A stretch of 64,000 bases of DNA from the NCBI GenBank assembly GCA_916048095.2, contig OU696581.1:7224266-7288265 (forward strand). Reading direction: 5' to 3'. The position numbers and the translations under genes were made by a program. Within the stretch, counting starts at the first letter, position 1. Each line of letters starts with the position of its first letter. The notes beneath the pieces were generated by a model that had not been told where the DNA came from, did no database searches, and was given only the letters and a program-made list of their open reading frames with translations. This document shows positions 45,661-56,823 of the stretch, in pieces. Source of the DNA: Sacculina carcini (taxonomy: Eukaryota > Arthropoda > Thecostraca > Sacculinidae).

Positions 45661-46224
45661 CGAATCCAAACATCAATTTCTCATCTTGTATTATCAATAA
45701 ATTGACATAAATATCGTCGTAAACACATAATCACTTTAAATCCAGTACAGGCTCTTAATCGATCTACCGTCGAAATAAATATCGTCTATGTATGTATGTG
45801 TGTATGCATGTAGGTGTGCGTTTCTGTATGTGCGCATCAGAGGCGGCGTCAGAATTTTCCCGGTTGTGGGTGAGGGGGCTAAGAAATGAGGTAGGGGTTT
45901 GGCCAAACATGAGCAACTACACTCGAAATGTGTATGGTCAGAATTTTGTTTGAAGGGCTCAGGGAGGGTGGAGCTTGGCACCATTTTTTTAGGGTGGGTT
46001 CGGCCCCGCCATGTTACCCTACCCCTTGGGGCCACACTGGTGTGTATGTATGTGTATGTGTGTGAGTGAGTGTGTGTACATCTAGCGCAGTGGTTGTTAA
46101 AGTTTTTCAGTGTTCAGTGAAGAAAAAATTTTCCTCCGAGGAAAGTATAAAGCATAGATAAAACAGATATTTTCTGCAATTTTCAAAGGATTATTCGCAC
46201 CCTTTGATCAAAAAACGACATTCG
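45661..46224. other. Duplicated 3' flank, no gene
   Basis: Matches 40896-41460: a CAGAGGCGGCGTCAGAATTTTCC MITE-like remnant (45839-46045, counterpart about 41072-41275) and TATG/TGTG-rich simple sequence. No coding signal. Confidence 0.7.
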
Positions 46225-46544
46225 TGTGAACGGTCATATTAACACAACGAATGTTTCTGACTGTAAACACACAATGAAACAATTAACATAAATGAAATTA
46301 ATAGTTAAAATAACAATTAATAACATAATTGATCACCACTCGATCAATAAACACGCCTTGATTACATCAACATCAACACACTACGCGTCACATACCACAA
46401 TGACATACAGTAATATACTTAGTGGTATGTACGAACACGAATGTGTGCAAACAGCGTCTTGACCCACAACTGAGTGAGCGGCCGCTAGAGGTTCACGAGT
46501 GGTGACTGTCCACGCCCCACGCCTACCGAATGCATTTCTCCACA
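46225..46544 (-). repeat. 3' LTR of a minus-strand retrotransposon
   Basis: On the - strand it begins TGTGGAGAAATGCATTC and ends CCGTTCACA. It is directly preceded (on -) by the purine tract AACTGGGGGGA, the usual polypurine primer at a 3' LTR. The lone LTR at 41461 is its duplicate. Confidence 0.85.
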
Positions 46545-46697
46545 TCCCCCCAGTTTCGACCCCGAAACTTCACGCCGGTGACATAGTACTGCAGGTAGGC
46601 AGGAGGGCGTCGGTTTCTGCGCGGTCGTGACGCTGCTGGTGGAGGTAACTCGGTATGACTCTCTGGGTGTCTCTCTGTTTGACACGACTCGTCCGGC
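46545..46697 (-). pseudogene. Pol C-terminal fragment (minus strand)
   Basis: On the - strand it reads RPRRNRRPPAYLQYYV, the typical Ty3/gypsy integrase C-terminal tail, ending shortly before the polypurine tract. Its upstream part is replaced by the opposite-strand remnant beginning near 46698. Confidence 0.75.
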
Positions 46698-48300
46698 TTG
46701 ATGGAGCCGTTCAAGCCGTTTCTGAGCCCTAGAGTGGCTTTCAGATGGGATACCGACCTCGACAAAGCTTTCAATCAGTCCAAAGAGGCCATCATCAAGG
46801 AGATAGAAAACGGCGTGGAAGTCTTTGACCCTCACAGGACAACCTGCTTGAATCCAGATTGGTCTAAGACCGGAGTAGGATACTGGTTGCGCCAAAAGTA
46901 CTGCGCATGCAACTCGGATGTCCCTGGGTGCTGTGAAAACGGAGGGAGGATAGCAGTGGACGGCTCAGGATTTCTCAGAGATGCATAAAAAAGGTACGCT
47001 TCCATTGAGGGCGAAGCGTTAGCTGTTGCATGGGCCCTAGAGGACACGCATGGGATGTCACCATGGGATGTCAGCGTTTGATAGTTAAAACGGACCACAA
47101 ACCACTGGTCAAAATTCTGGGAGATTGAGCTCTTGATGACAACAAATCCCCGACTGTTCCGTTTGAAGCAGAGAACACTGATGTGGCAATATCGAATCGT
47201 GCACGTCCCTGGAAACTCAATACCGGCAGCAGATGCGACATCAAGAAACCCGTCGTCGGATTCTGACGAGACAATTGGTGTAAGGGGCATCTCTGTCATA
47301 CGCTGCCCGGTCAACAGAGACGGCGACATGGAGAAGGCAGTTGTGGCAACGGCGAAACTTTTGTCACAGCCCCTTGTTGCCATCACCTGGGAGCAAGTGA
47401 AGAAGTGCACGGCTCAAGACACCAATCTACAGGCACTCATGGACATGATAGAGCACGGATTCCCAGCATCACGCGATCACGTTTCTGAGACGTTGCAGCC
47501 GTACTGGCAGTACCGGAACGACATGACCGTGGTCGACGACGTGGTCATGATAAACAACAGGATTATCATCCCAGCATCGCTGCAGAACGAAGTTCTGAAA
47601 ATATTGCACGTTGCTCATCAGGGCACAAGCCGCATGTTCAGCAGAGCGCACGACGTGGTCTTTTGGTCGGGGATATCACGAGACATCGAGCACACTCGGG
47701 CTGAATGCACCGACTGCTGTAGAATGTCCCCGTCACAGTCGAATCTGCCGTCTCGACAAACAAACGTGCCCACCAGGCCATTTCAAGCCATCGCTGCTGA
47801 TTTCGGCCTGCTGAAGGGAATTGGATATCTGATTATAGTGGAGAGATTCAGCGGATGGCCTCACATCGTGGCGGCAAAATCTGGCGCAAACGGTTTTCTG
47901 TCAGCTATCATTGCATATTTCTCGACATTCGGCGTACCGGAGGAAATTAGCACCGACGGCGGTCCAGAATTCACAGCAAGAGAAACAGAGGATTTCTTCA
48001 CGAGATGGGGCGTGAAACACTGCATCTCATAAGCATATTATCCTCAGTCAAATCGCAGAGCTCAAATTGCTGTGAAGGCAATGAAGCGCCTGCTGACATC
48101 GCACACCGACATGTATGAGAGTGTTGACACGGAAGCCGTGGCGGCTGGTCTGCTTCAATACCGCAACACGCCTGATCCGGACACAAAAGTGTCGCCTGCC
48201 CAAGTGGTTTTCGGCCTTAGGATGTCGGACATGCTCCCCATACAACCACATTCGTCTGTGTTCAAGAGTCCAGTGGTTCACCCGGTGTGGAGGATATCGC
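46698..48300 (+). pseudogene. Ty3/gypsy pol remnant: RNase H to integrase
   Basis: On the + strand, RT connection/RNase H pieces (FKPFLSPRVAFRWDTDLD, ASIEGEALAVAWALED; stops near 46986 and 47083) lead into an open frame at 47133-48032. That frame has an HHCC-like region (HVAHQGTSRMF, CTDCCRMSPS), DFGLLKGIGYLIIVERFSGWP and STDGGPEFTARE. After a stop at 48030 the reading resumes with YYPQSN and AVKAMKRLL (catalytic Glu of this region apparently lost) and YRNTPDP. Stops and indels make it dead. It lies opposite to the LTR beside it, so two elements are mixed here. Confidence 0.85.
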
Positions 48301-48430
48301 ATCATTACACCAATATTACACCAATATCGCATCATTACACCAATATTACATCAATATCGCACCATTACACCAATAACAGGCCAACATCGCACCATTACAC
48401 CAATTAGAGGCCAACATTACACCAATATTA
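48290..48430 (+). repeat. Short tandem repeat (about 12-30 bp, CATTACACCAATAT)
   Basis: About ten imperfect copies of ATTACACCAATA, some alternating with TCGCATC. It follows the end of the + strand pol remnant. The spurious ORF repeats are SHHYTNI. Confidence 0.85.
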
Positions 48431-48565
48431 CACCAGTATGACTGACCGAGCGCTGTGGATGGATCGTTCTAGCATTTTGACGGCGGTCGAGCGACATTGC
48501 AGCGTGTGTTGTTTCAGCATGTTTCACCCGCTGTGGTTCACCCGCTGCCTTGTGGACTTATGCCT

Positions 48566-48777
48566 TGTGAACGGTCATATTAACACAACGAATGTTTCTG
48601 ACTGTAAACACACAATGAAACAATTGACATAAATGAAATTAACAGTTAAAATAACAATTAATAACATATAATTGATCACCACTCGATAAATAAATACGCC
48701 TTGATTACATCAACATCAACACACTACGCGTCACATACCACAATGACATACAGTAATATACTTACGTCGTATGTACG
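48566..48777 (-). repeat. Truncated third LTR copy
   Basis: Matches the first about 212 bp (in + reading) of the LTRs at 41461 and 46225, then stops at GTATGTACG where TTACATTACATTAAGAC begins. No primer-binding site adjoins it, so it need not be the mate of 46225. Confidence 0.8.
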
Positions 48778-49330
48778 TTACATTACATTAAGACATTTAT
48801 ATAGCGCCCTACACCTAGAGGGTCTCTAAGGCGCTGCACACACACACACACACTCAAGCAAAGGACATACACATTCACAATCAAACACACCAACACACAC
48901 ACACACACACACACCTACACACAGACACAAAGAAGACAGACGAGTGCACATACGCTGAAAATCACACTACCATACATAAGAGACACAGCACACGCACACA
49001 CACATACCTATTGAGGATGACAGCATATCAGACAGACAGCACTGAAGACAACACAGCAGATAATCAGGGACATATACTCAGATAGGCAGGCAACATCATA
49101 CAATAGACACACAGATATAAATAACACAACTCAACACCACAGACACACATAGACATAGGTTCGGATTAACATACAGAGAACACAACACAACAGTCACAGA
49201 AAAAAACATATGAAAGAAAACACAACAATACACAGACAGAACATAGAATGGGAAAACAAACATACACAAGAACAGGAAACACATATACACACTCGCGTAC
49301 ACACACCGCACACATATACACACCGCACGT
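48778..49330. other. AC-rich non-genic stretch with a possible retroposon head
   Basis: Starts ATTTATATAGCGCCCTACACC..., TCTCTAAGGCGCTGCA, a phrase that looks like a conserved short element, followed by about 500 bp of ACACA/CAGACA-rich sequence. No gene supported. Confidence 0.5.
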
Positions 49331-49479
49331 GCGTCATTTTGGCCGCATCCGCCGGAACCCTTCGGCACGCCGTGCAAATGGTCGCGTCCCGAAGTGGACA
49401 TACAAGCCACGGGGTTGCCACTGCGCTGTGCCTGGCAGCATTGACAAGTTTAAACACCCAACAGATACAGACAAATAAG

Positions 49480-49653
49480 AAAGCACACAATGAAATGCGT
49501 GAAAACAGGGTGCATCTGGCTAGGTTGAGATGCGATCATCATACTGCCCTTCTGTCCTATCAGAACAGGTTGAACGACTCAATCAATGACACCTGTCCAG
49601 ATTGCAATTCAGCACCACACTCCATCACACACACATTATGTAACACTGCATAG
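49480..49653 (+). pseudogene. LINE reverse-transcriptase C-terminal fragment
   Basis: Reads VHLARLRCDHHTALLSYQNR, then DTCPDCNSAPHSITHTLCNTA, the L-x-R-L-R-x-GH...YxxR...C-x-C...PH-x3-H-x3-C pattern at the C-terminus of Jockey/CR1-type LINE ORF2. A stop follows; weak homology may continue to about 49860. Confidence 0.75.
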
Positions 49654-50247
49654 GACACAAACATACAACTCAACCAACACAACATCAGCCAACACAACAT
49701 CAAATTCACCACCAAAAGAAGCTGTGGGTAATAACCCGATCACAGAGCCGTGTCTTCGCTCAGCAGCTCAGCTCGAGGTTTTTCAGCCAGACAACCTGAG
49801 GAAGCCTCATTACTCGAACCGTTCGTGTTTGAAGGCGAGGACCAAAGAAGAACAGTGATTTTGAGGACCAGGGAGACTCATTGGTGGCACGAGGACAGGT
49901 GGTACATTTTCAAATGGTACATTGGTGGTACATTATAAAAAATTATGCAGATTACATATACAAGGTTGGCAAAAAGTCAAGTTCTTTTTCATAGTTCCAG
50001 GAGGAAAGACGATGTACAATCCAATAGAGGTGTTAATCCTGTTGGATTATCGCTCTCCTCTCCTTGGATATGGCACGAAGGAAAAGATAAGAACCCAAAG
50101 AAGAAGAATATAAGGTCCGCTTTTATAAGTCGCCTCTTACGACACGCAGCGGGTACGGCGGCAGTATTCTTATACCCTACTGTATGAGGTAAGTGTAAGA
50201 TTTAGGTAGTGTAAGAGTTAGGTGAGGTAAGAGTTGGGGGTGGCACG
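49654..50247. other. Non-genic stretch
   Basis: Includes the decayed LINE end and a compact segment around 50105-50165 (AAGTCGCCTCTTACGACACG...) that looks like part of a dispersed element, but I cannot assign it. No gene. Confidence 0.4.
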
Positions 50248-50603
50248 GCTGTGACCAGAGCCGTTGCGAGGACTTATACCCCCCCCCCCCCCAAAGGCAA
50301 CACTTCGGGCCCCCATTATAAATAAAGCACCAAATAATGAATTAATTTATTAGACATTCGTCTGATAAATCATTCGTCTACTTGAGACAACACAGCTCCG
50401 GCGCCGGTCTCGCTTGCGTCTGTTGTTACCACTGTCACTCGGTCGGTGTCGAAGCGCTCCAGAGGTCGAGCATCAACGATGAGGCGCTTCAGTTCATCAC
50501 ATGCATCGGTATGAGCCGTACTCCACTCAAATGTGTTGCCCTTCTTTAAAAGATTGAACAGAGGAGCAGCGACGCCAGCGTACCTCGGTATAAATTGAGC
50601 GAG

Positions 50604-51617
50604 CTAACTGCAAAGACCTAGAAAACTACGTAGTTCTGCAGCATTTGTCGGTGTTGGCGCTTCTCGCACAGCTAGTAGATGGTCATGTGACGGTAGTACG
50701 CCTGCCTCTGTGATACAAAACCCGCAGAATTTGACCTTTGGTTGTGCGTAGCTGCACTTGTCGTGGCTCAACGTGATGTTGGCCATCTGCAACTTCTTCA
50801 TCACCTGCGCGAGACGTTTGTCATGAACTTCGCGGTTTGGACCACAGATGACAATGTCGTCCATGTAATGTACACAACCCTTTACATCTCTCAGAACGTC
50901 GTCCAACATCTTTTGGAACGCTGCACCTGCCGAGGCGAGTCCAAATGGTACGCGTTTGTATTGGTAAAGACCATCGAGGGTTATAAATGCCGTCACGTGT
51001 CGCGCCTCGGGGTGCAGCAGCAGTTGATGATAGGCCGCTTTCAGATCGAGCTTAGTGAAGACTCGGCCCTTTAGCTTGTCAATAAGCTCGGTCACAGTCG
51101 GAATCGGGTGCACCTCCGTTACGATCTGTTTGTTCGGGCCCCTCAAGTCAACACATAGTCGGATACCACCGGATGGTTTCTTCACAATGACGACTGGACT
51201 GACCCATTCTGAAGCATCGGTGTGTTCAATGACGCCGGCATCCAGAAGTCGCCGCAGTTCTGTCGTAACATCAGCTCTCACAGATAGCGGTAATCGGCGC
51301 AGAGCGAAAGAAGTCGGCTTAGCGTCAGGTTTCAATTTTATTTTGTGGCAGTAGCCTTTGATGGCAGCGAGTGCCTGTGTCGGGATGCCGGGGTCCTCGC
51401 TCACCTTGGCAATTGTGCCGTGCTGCGTATGTATGGTGAGACCCATGTCGGCCAATGTCGGCAATCCCAGCAATGCCTCTTTGCCCGGCGTGTTGATTAT
51501 ATAGAAATCCACTGCCGCGGATTTGTCTCTGACAGTCACGGTAGTGGCTAGAGTCCCTACCACGTGAAGAGACTGACGTCCTACACCCATCAGGCGTGTT
51601 TCAGTTGGCTCGACCAC
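50604..51617 (-). pseudogene. Pol: protease end and reverse transcriptase
   Basis: Contains the protease tail (EALLGLPTLADMGL), then RT with RLCVDLRGPNK, FTKLDLKAAYHQLLL, the catalytic VHYMDDIVICG and, near the end, ELRSFLGLCS. A stop replaces the connection at 50604, and homologous sequence continues to about 50390 (NTFEWSTAHTDACDELKR, TDAS). It is in a different frame from gag; the junction at about 51617-51601 disrupts the protease. Confidence 0.88.
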
Positions 51618-52626
51618 AGCTCCTTTGAAATGAGCCTTCGCCAGTGGGCAAGCTCATCACTGAAACTCCAGCACCGGTGTCGATCTGCATGGTTAGACAT
51701 GCATTCGTCCCATTTCTCGCCCTGACTTGCGCTTTACACGTTATTTTCTTTAGGTGTTCAGGTGGTTCTGCTTCAGTGCTTGCGCAACACGATAGTATTG
51801 TTACTTCTTTAACTTGTCGCTTGTGCTGATCTTGAAACTTGCGCTGATTCTTCTGGTCTTTGTTCCTTTTCTCGTTCGTTCTGCACACTGCGGCCCAATG
51901 ACCTGTCTTTCCGCAAGTGTTACATGTAGAACGTCTTGCTGGACAATGTTCAGCGCGCGGAAGCTTATGCTGACGCACGCAGTAAGTGCAATCAATCGTT
52001 TTGTCTTTTCCAGTACATCTCATTGCTGGTTGACGAATAGCACAGACATCTTGTGTTAGTTGATCTGTCCTCGGTGTGGTCATCAGAGCTGATTGCCTTT
52101 TTGAATTTTCGTAGGCTTCTGCCGTATGCAGTAACGAGTCCAGCGTTAATGAAGCGTCCTGCAAAAACCTTTCTCTCAAGCGTTCATGTAGCGCATTTTC
52201 CACCACTTGGTCTCTGATCATGTCGTCCTTTAGAGCCCCAAACTGGCAGTTGACAGACAGTGAGCGAAGAGCAGACACATATTCTGCGGTCATCTCAGAT
52301 GGATGCTGCTTTCTCTGGCGAAATACGAACCGCTCCGAAATTACGTTGATTTTTGGCGCGTAGAATTCGGCGAGCTGGCGCAACGTCATTGAGAAGTCGT
52401 CTTCACCCTCGCGTTTGACTGCTGCTGGCAAAGCCAAATATGCCCTTTGCGCTTCGGCGCCTACACAGTGCAGCAAAATTGCACGGCGCCATTGAACAGG
52501 AAAGCAATCCCCGTTGATGGCGGTGATGTAATTTCTGAATGAAAATTCCCATTCACCCCAAGGTACGGTGGGCTTTCCCGGTCTCGCCAGGAACGCAGTT
52601 GGTGCAGAAACACTTTCAAAATTCAT
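51601..52626 (-). CDS. Gag with start of protease
   Basis: ATG at 52626 is preferred over the upstream one at 52716, which lies in the LTR. Capsid-like region (WEFSFRNYITAINGD, DQVVENALHERLRERFL), a Cys/His cluster (CTYCVRQHKLPRAEHC), then a canonical zinc knuckle CNTCGKTGHWAAVC and a Lys-rich stretch. The retropepsin DTGAGVSVM is near the end. The frame then runs out, so the protease is cut. Confidence 0.85.
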   Translation of the reverse strand: MNFESVSAPTAFLARPGKPTVPWGEWEFSFRNYITAINGDCFPVQWRRAILLHCVGAEAQRAYLALPAAVKREGEDDFSMTLRQLAEFYAPKINVISERFVFRQRKQHPSEMTAEYVSALRSLSVNCQFGALKDDMIRDQVVENALHERLRERFLQDASLTLDSLLHTAEAYENSKRQSALMTTPRTDQLTQDVCAIRQPAMRCTGKDKTIDCTYCVRQHKLPRAEHCPARRSTCNTCGKTGHWAAVCRTNEKRNKDQKNQRKFQDQHKRQVKEVTILSCCASTEAEPPEHLKKITCKAQVRARNGTNACLTMQIDTGAGVSVMSLPTGEGSFQRSCGRAN

Positions 52627-52657
52627 TTTGCAGACCGTGGGATCCTCGTCGCCAATT

Positions 52658-52971
52658 TGTAGTGTCCGCACGCACGCATGAATTATTGCAGCAAGAAGAA
52701 ACGCTCTAAACCACACGATATATTAACGCAAGATTACAGCACAAGTTTACAGCACGAACTCACAATGCAGAATGCCCCAACCTCAAACACCAAGGCCAGC
52801 ACCGTACCGTACGCGGTAGCAACCCGCGCACGCTCAGCATTCACTCGCCTCATGTAACCGTACACTCAGCATTCCTCGAATCGTGTAGGTGTATCGCGTA
52901 TCATGTAAGTGTGTCAAGTATCATGTAACATGTAGCTCACTGTACGCTTCTAACCGAACCCTGACATTACA
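52658..52971 (-). repeat. 5' LTR (314 bp) of the minus-strand element
   Basis: On the - strand it starts TGTAATGTCAGGG and ends GGACACTACA, immediately before AAT and the primer site. Its mate is absent. Confidence 0.8.
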
Positions 52972-53085
52972 GCTATACATAATAAATATGATATATTTTA
53001 ATATCATACGTGAAGCAACGGAGCCCAACATTCGGGCCCCCCGGCGGGGGGTACGGGGGGCAGTTGCTAAGGCTCTGGCTGTGTC

Positions 53086-53320
53086 AGGAAGGTTTTTGTG
53101 TGGTTCTCGATCGTTTTCAATTACTGGAGTTGTACCTTTTTGTTTTTTTCTTAGTTTTTTCCCAACCTTTCATTCAATTCTCTTTTTCCCTTTTCAATTG
53201 TGTCTGCAAAAGAGCAGACATACCCGGGTCCCGGACCCATCGGAAGTGGCGGGTTTTGCCAAACTTCTTTGACCAAGAGGCTGATGAGCACAAACACAAA
53301 CACAACAAACACTATTAAGC
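53086..53320. other. Non-genic gap between elements
   Basis: T-rich sequence then AGCAGACATACCCGGGTCCCGG; no gene or element end recognised. Confidence 0.4.
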
Positions 53321-53615
53321 ACAAACACTGCATTAAAGCGTACAAACACAGACACTGTATTAAAACGCACACACTCTAAACACTGCAAGCACACACTGCA
53401 CGACACCGCTCAACATACTGCCCCGATAACGAGTTGATTCACACTTCACCCGATTCACCGAGTTAGTCACCCACTCACGCACGCGCATACAAACACATGC
53501 ATCACGTGCACTTTGAGACACCGAGCTCACATCCGCAGCAACATGAACTCGATGACTCGGTGATGGGTCTTGAACAGCGTCTTGAACGCTGCAACGTTCA
53601 CAATGCATTCTCACA
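53321..53615 (-). repeat. 3' LTR of the 53.3-58.3 kb element
   Basis: Its counterpart is 57995-58290. Many AAACACTGTATTAAA and CACACTCTAAACACTG words; ORFs over it are artefacts. Boundary at 53321 is approximate. Confidence 0.7.
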
Positions 53616-53652
53616 CGCCCCCATGATGCCAAAAATCAGGAGTATTTTGGCA

Positions 53653-54480
53653 TCACAGCTCATCCGTGAAGTTAGCCTCGCTGTGCCCTGTGCTGACGCT
53701 CGTGTCCATCTCGTAGTCAGCAACCCGAGCTGGTAACCGGACGGTGCGTCTGGGTCTTGGCTCTCTATAATCTTCGTTTCCCCCTTCATCACCTCCTGCG
53801 CCAACACAAAATTCTGCTGTAATATCCACTCTGTCGTTTACAGCACCTAATTCGTATGATTTTCCCTGTCGCTGCGGTACACCTCGAGCCAGTTCGCTAA
53901 CGTCTTGCCTCCGATGGATGTTCTCTTGTACTGTCCTCGGTCGCACGTCATCCACATTTCGATTCAAACCTTCCTCTTCAACAACGTAGGGGGACACAGT
54001 AGCAGTTACGACCCCGGCCTGCTATTCGCATCGCACCCATCACCAAGCCGACGGTAGCACACTCGATCGCCGACCGCGAACCCCGTCTGCTGCGTGTCGT
54101 TCACCACATCTGGTCGCGCTGTCTCCCTCGGTCGCACAGTGCATCGGAAACTCATATCGAATGGACTGAGCTCAGCACCATCAGATGCGTTCCGGGGCCA
54201 CAAATTGTACAGTCTCACTGCTTCCAGTACGCTGCAGCCTGTCCTCGCATTAGTCGTTTTGACGGTTCGATGCATGCGTTCCACAATCCCATTTACACTG
54301 GGTCTGTACGCACAACGATATCTCATCCGAACCTGCCACCATCTCATGACTGCTTGGAACGATTATCCACGAAACCAAGTGTCATTATCCAACAGCACCT
54401 AATATGGGGGTCCCCTCTCGTAAAACACGGCATTGATGACGTCGGCTGCTTCTTCGCTGCACCTCGTATCTTGTGTATCT
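53653..54480 (-). pseudogene. Integrase C-terminal half
   Basis: On the - strand: AADVINAVFYERG, the second catalytic Asp in LLDNDTWFRG, then YRPSVNGIVERMHRTVK with the catalytic Glu, and LYNLWPRNASDG. The last part (53997-53653) ends PRPRRTVRLPARVADYEM, a typical basic tail. Several stops and frame changes. Confidence 0.8.
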
Positions 54481-55290
54481 TGTATTTCATTTACATTTCC
54501 AAATAATTTTTGGCTCTTCAAATGGCTTAACAAAGGAATTCACACATACGCGCGCGCACACACACACGCGCAAACACTCACATATTCGACACAATCTCAC
54601 ACATTCAACTCCCTCTTTCATATTTAACACACTCAATACATTCAACACACATTTGAAAAGTAAAAACAATGTAAACGCAAAAATTGGTCAACCATTAAAG
54701 TGGTCAACCATTAAAGCCGTAGTGGTAAACTGTGACTCCGGAGCATCGCAGAGAATCGTGACAATTAGTGGCCACTATGTCAATGAGCGAGCCAGAGGTT
54801 CTGTGCGTCGGTTTGCTGTCATTGCACATCGTGAGACCGCGACGTACGAGCAGCTGTGTTAGCATTACACATGGGACTGAGTCAGTTTTAAGGCCGTTGC
54901 AGTTGAGATCCCCGGCCACTATTACTGTTGAGCGATGTTGCAGGATGATGTGTTGCAGCTGCTACTCCAGGTCGTCGAGGTCGGCTGTCAGTTGCGCGAC
55001 GGTGCTGCTTGGAGGGCGATAACAGGAGGCGACAACCAAACGCCGACTTTTGCCGACACGTAATTGTGCCTAGACTATCTCAAGTTTTGAGTTAGTTCCA
55101 GTGTCTGGTGTTGGTACGATTTTAGCACCAAGACTGTCACGTATTAAAAAAGCAACTCCTCCGTAAGCTCTTTCACTCCCGCGCTCGGGACTTCGATCTC
55201 GACGAAGTATGACATATCCGTATGTGTTTGCGTTTGCAGCGCTCATTGTGTCTGTGTTTGGCTGTTTTGCGCTAGTACAGCACTGTGCTT
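54481..55290 (-). pseudogene. LINE endonuclease fragment nested in the integrase
   Basis: On the - strand, spread over frames: GGVAFLIRDSLG, VVASCYRPPSS, then AGDLNCNGLK and PTHRTSGSLIDIVATN, all standard motifs of the AP-endonuclease (EEP) domain of Jockey/CR1-type LINEs. The integrase catalytic core is interrupted exactly across this interval. The 3' edge (54481-54700) is AC/GT-rich, ending in repeated AAGATAC words, possibly the LINE tail. Confidence 0.75.
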
Positions 55291-55559
55291 AACAGGTGCT
55301 ACGGTGTCCGCTGCACCGGTGTTGTGATATTGACCTTCACTGCTGGCACACGCGTCAAAGTTCTGGCTGACGGGCGACTTGACTCACTTGAAGGTCACTG
55401 GCAGGTCTCAAACGACAATTTGAGCGCCACGGGTGCTCGGCAGGCACTGCTAAACTCAAAAGTTTCTCGAGCAGCACAAAGAAGACAAGCACGTGCATCA
55501 TGTGAAGAGTTGAAATACATTCGAGAGGATCACACGTCGCGAGACTAGTTCGGATTTGA

Positions 55560-55960
55560 AGACACATTGCATATAACGAACACAACCCTAACACACAGGA
55601 AGAGCCCAGGTTGCGTGCACACTCGTGCGCTTCGCTCGTTGTAACATCTCGCCAAATTGCAAGCAGCGATGGGCCACCATCAACAACTGACAAATATAGT
55701 TGGTCACAACAGTGGGTGAAATCCATCGCCAGCCGACTCCAGGTTTGCTCCACCTCCAACGATCCCGCCAGACGCCTGGTGGCCGCTGGGCAGACTGAAT
55801 TACAGGCATCACATGCACGGATTACATTCGATATGTCCCGGTTAATGACGCGCAGTCCTTGCCGTCGGCAAAAGTACCTGGCGCGATGCACTGCTGGATG
55901 GCCAGCGTCACAGTGCGCGCGAATTATCCTCTCGGTCACCGGTTCAGCAGCTCCTGCCAC
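55560..55960 (-). pseudogene. Integrase N-terminal half
   Basis: HHCC region (IIRAHCDAGHPAVHRARYFC, then VIRACDACNSVC) followed by LAMDFTHCCDQLYLSVVDGG with the first catalytic Asp and LLAIWRDVTTSEAHECARNLG. It loses homology at about 55590, near the LINE insertion. Confidence 0.8.
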
Positions 55961-55966
55961 GGCACT

Positions 55967-56823
55967 CTAACGGCGCCAGGTGATCGGCACGCCGGTGAGC
56001 ACATCAGCGCGATTGGCCGCCGACAACACTGTCTCCACACAAACCGTAAGATCATATTCACGTACAATCTCTCCAAAAATTTCAAGCCGTCTTTGAATAA
56101 GTAGCTCACAACCCGCCGATGTCTTACAGCGCTCTTCAGCCGTCAGCAATGTCTTGAACCATGAACAAATCGAAGCTAACTCCGTACACAATGTTATTTC
56201 CCGGAATCCTAGCGACACTCCAAGAGACAAACCCTTGACGACAGCGTCAAGTTCTGCCAGGTTTATATGCAGTTTGTCTTTTCGGAGCCAACAGGCATCC
56301 TCCACTGTTTGACCATCAGATTCAACAACAACACCGATCGTTAAGTCACTAGCGTCGACCCAGACTCGCGCAACCATCCCATCGATGGTCCAAACCCCCT
56401 TCACCGTATCATCTCTATGTAGTCGAGACAGCACGTCGTCGATGCATCGATGCGTCAAAGCAGCACTCGCAGATTCGCCATCCCATCCTGTATAAATTTC
56501 AGTCACTTTCAGCTTGACGAAATACATCGCAGCCCGCAGCCAATCAGCGACTGGGTAATGGGCGACCAAACGGTAACAGATAGAGAAGGCGCTTCTTCTG
56601 GTGATTTTATCCGGTGCAGTCGGAACCGTGTTGTCCCTGCGCCAACGCAACCTGCCATCTTGCGAGCGATATACATGCAGGTCAAGCACGCGCGTGCTTG
56701 TTGCAATTGGTGCAATCCCTTTGCTCTTCAGACCGCATTTCTTGAAGTGTACCTCAACAACTTCGGGCGCCACAATTGCACCATACACAACCACATCATC
56801 CACGTATGCCGACGCCCCATGAC
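55967..56823 (-). pseudogene. RT palm end and RNase H
   Basis: Starts with the catalytic YVDDVVVYG and continues to RNase H (RVWVDASDLTIGVVVES, KLHINLAELDAVVKGL). The whole RT fingers and first palm part are missing between the protease end (about 56824) and this point, so the element has an internal deletion rather than only point damage. Confidence 0.8.

Larger units (their letters stand above)
50350..52971 (-). mobile_element. Ty3/gypsy-type LTR retrotransposon, 3' truncated
   Basis: On the - strand: 5' LTR (52971-52658), primer site TGGCGACGAGGATCC (52654-52640), gag, protease, RT, and the start of RNase H (VTVVTTDASETGAGAVLS at about 50450-50400). It stops near 50350, with the rest of RNase H, integrase and 3' LTR absent. 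It sits inside the family A MITE. Confidence 0.88.
50248..53085 (-). mobile_element. hAT-like MITE (family A) split by a retrotransposon
   Basis: The left part is 50256-50349 (CAGAGCCGTTGCGAGGACTT...), the right part 52972-53077 (...GCTAAGGCTCTG). Flanking octamers are gctgtgac (50248-50255) and gctgtgtc (53078-53085), 7 of 8 identical, showing both parts were one insertion. About 50 bp of MITE centre present in 1920-2174 is missing at the interruption. Confidence 0.8.

Noticed and set aside
49210..49480. N-terminal part of the 147-aa ORF as a host gene
   Set aside because: It is His/Thr microsatellite translation joined to a LINE reverse-transcriptase tail; only the latter is meaningful.
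52627..52716. Upstream ATG of the minus-strand gag
   Set aside because: It lies in the LTR and upstream of the primer-binding site; the ATG at 52626 directly after the primer site fits the family better. The LTR reading frame happens to be open.
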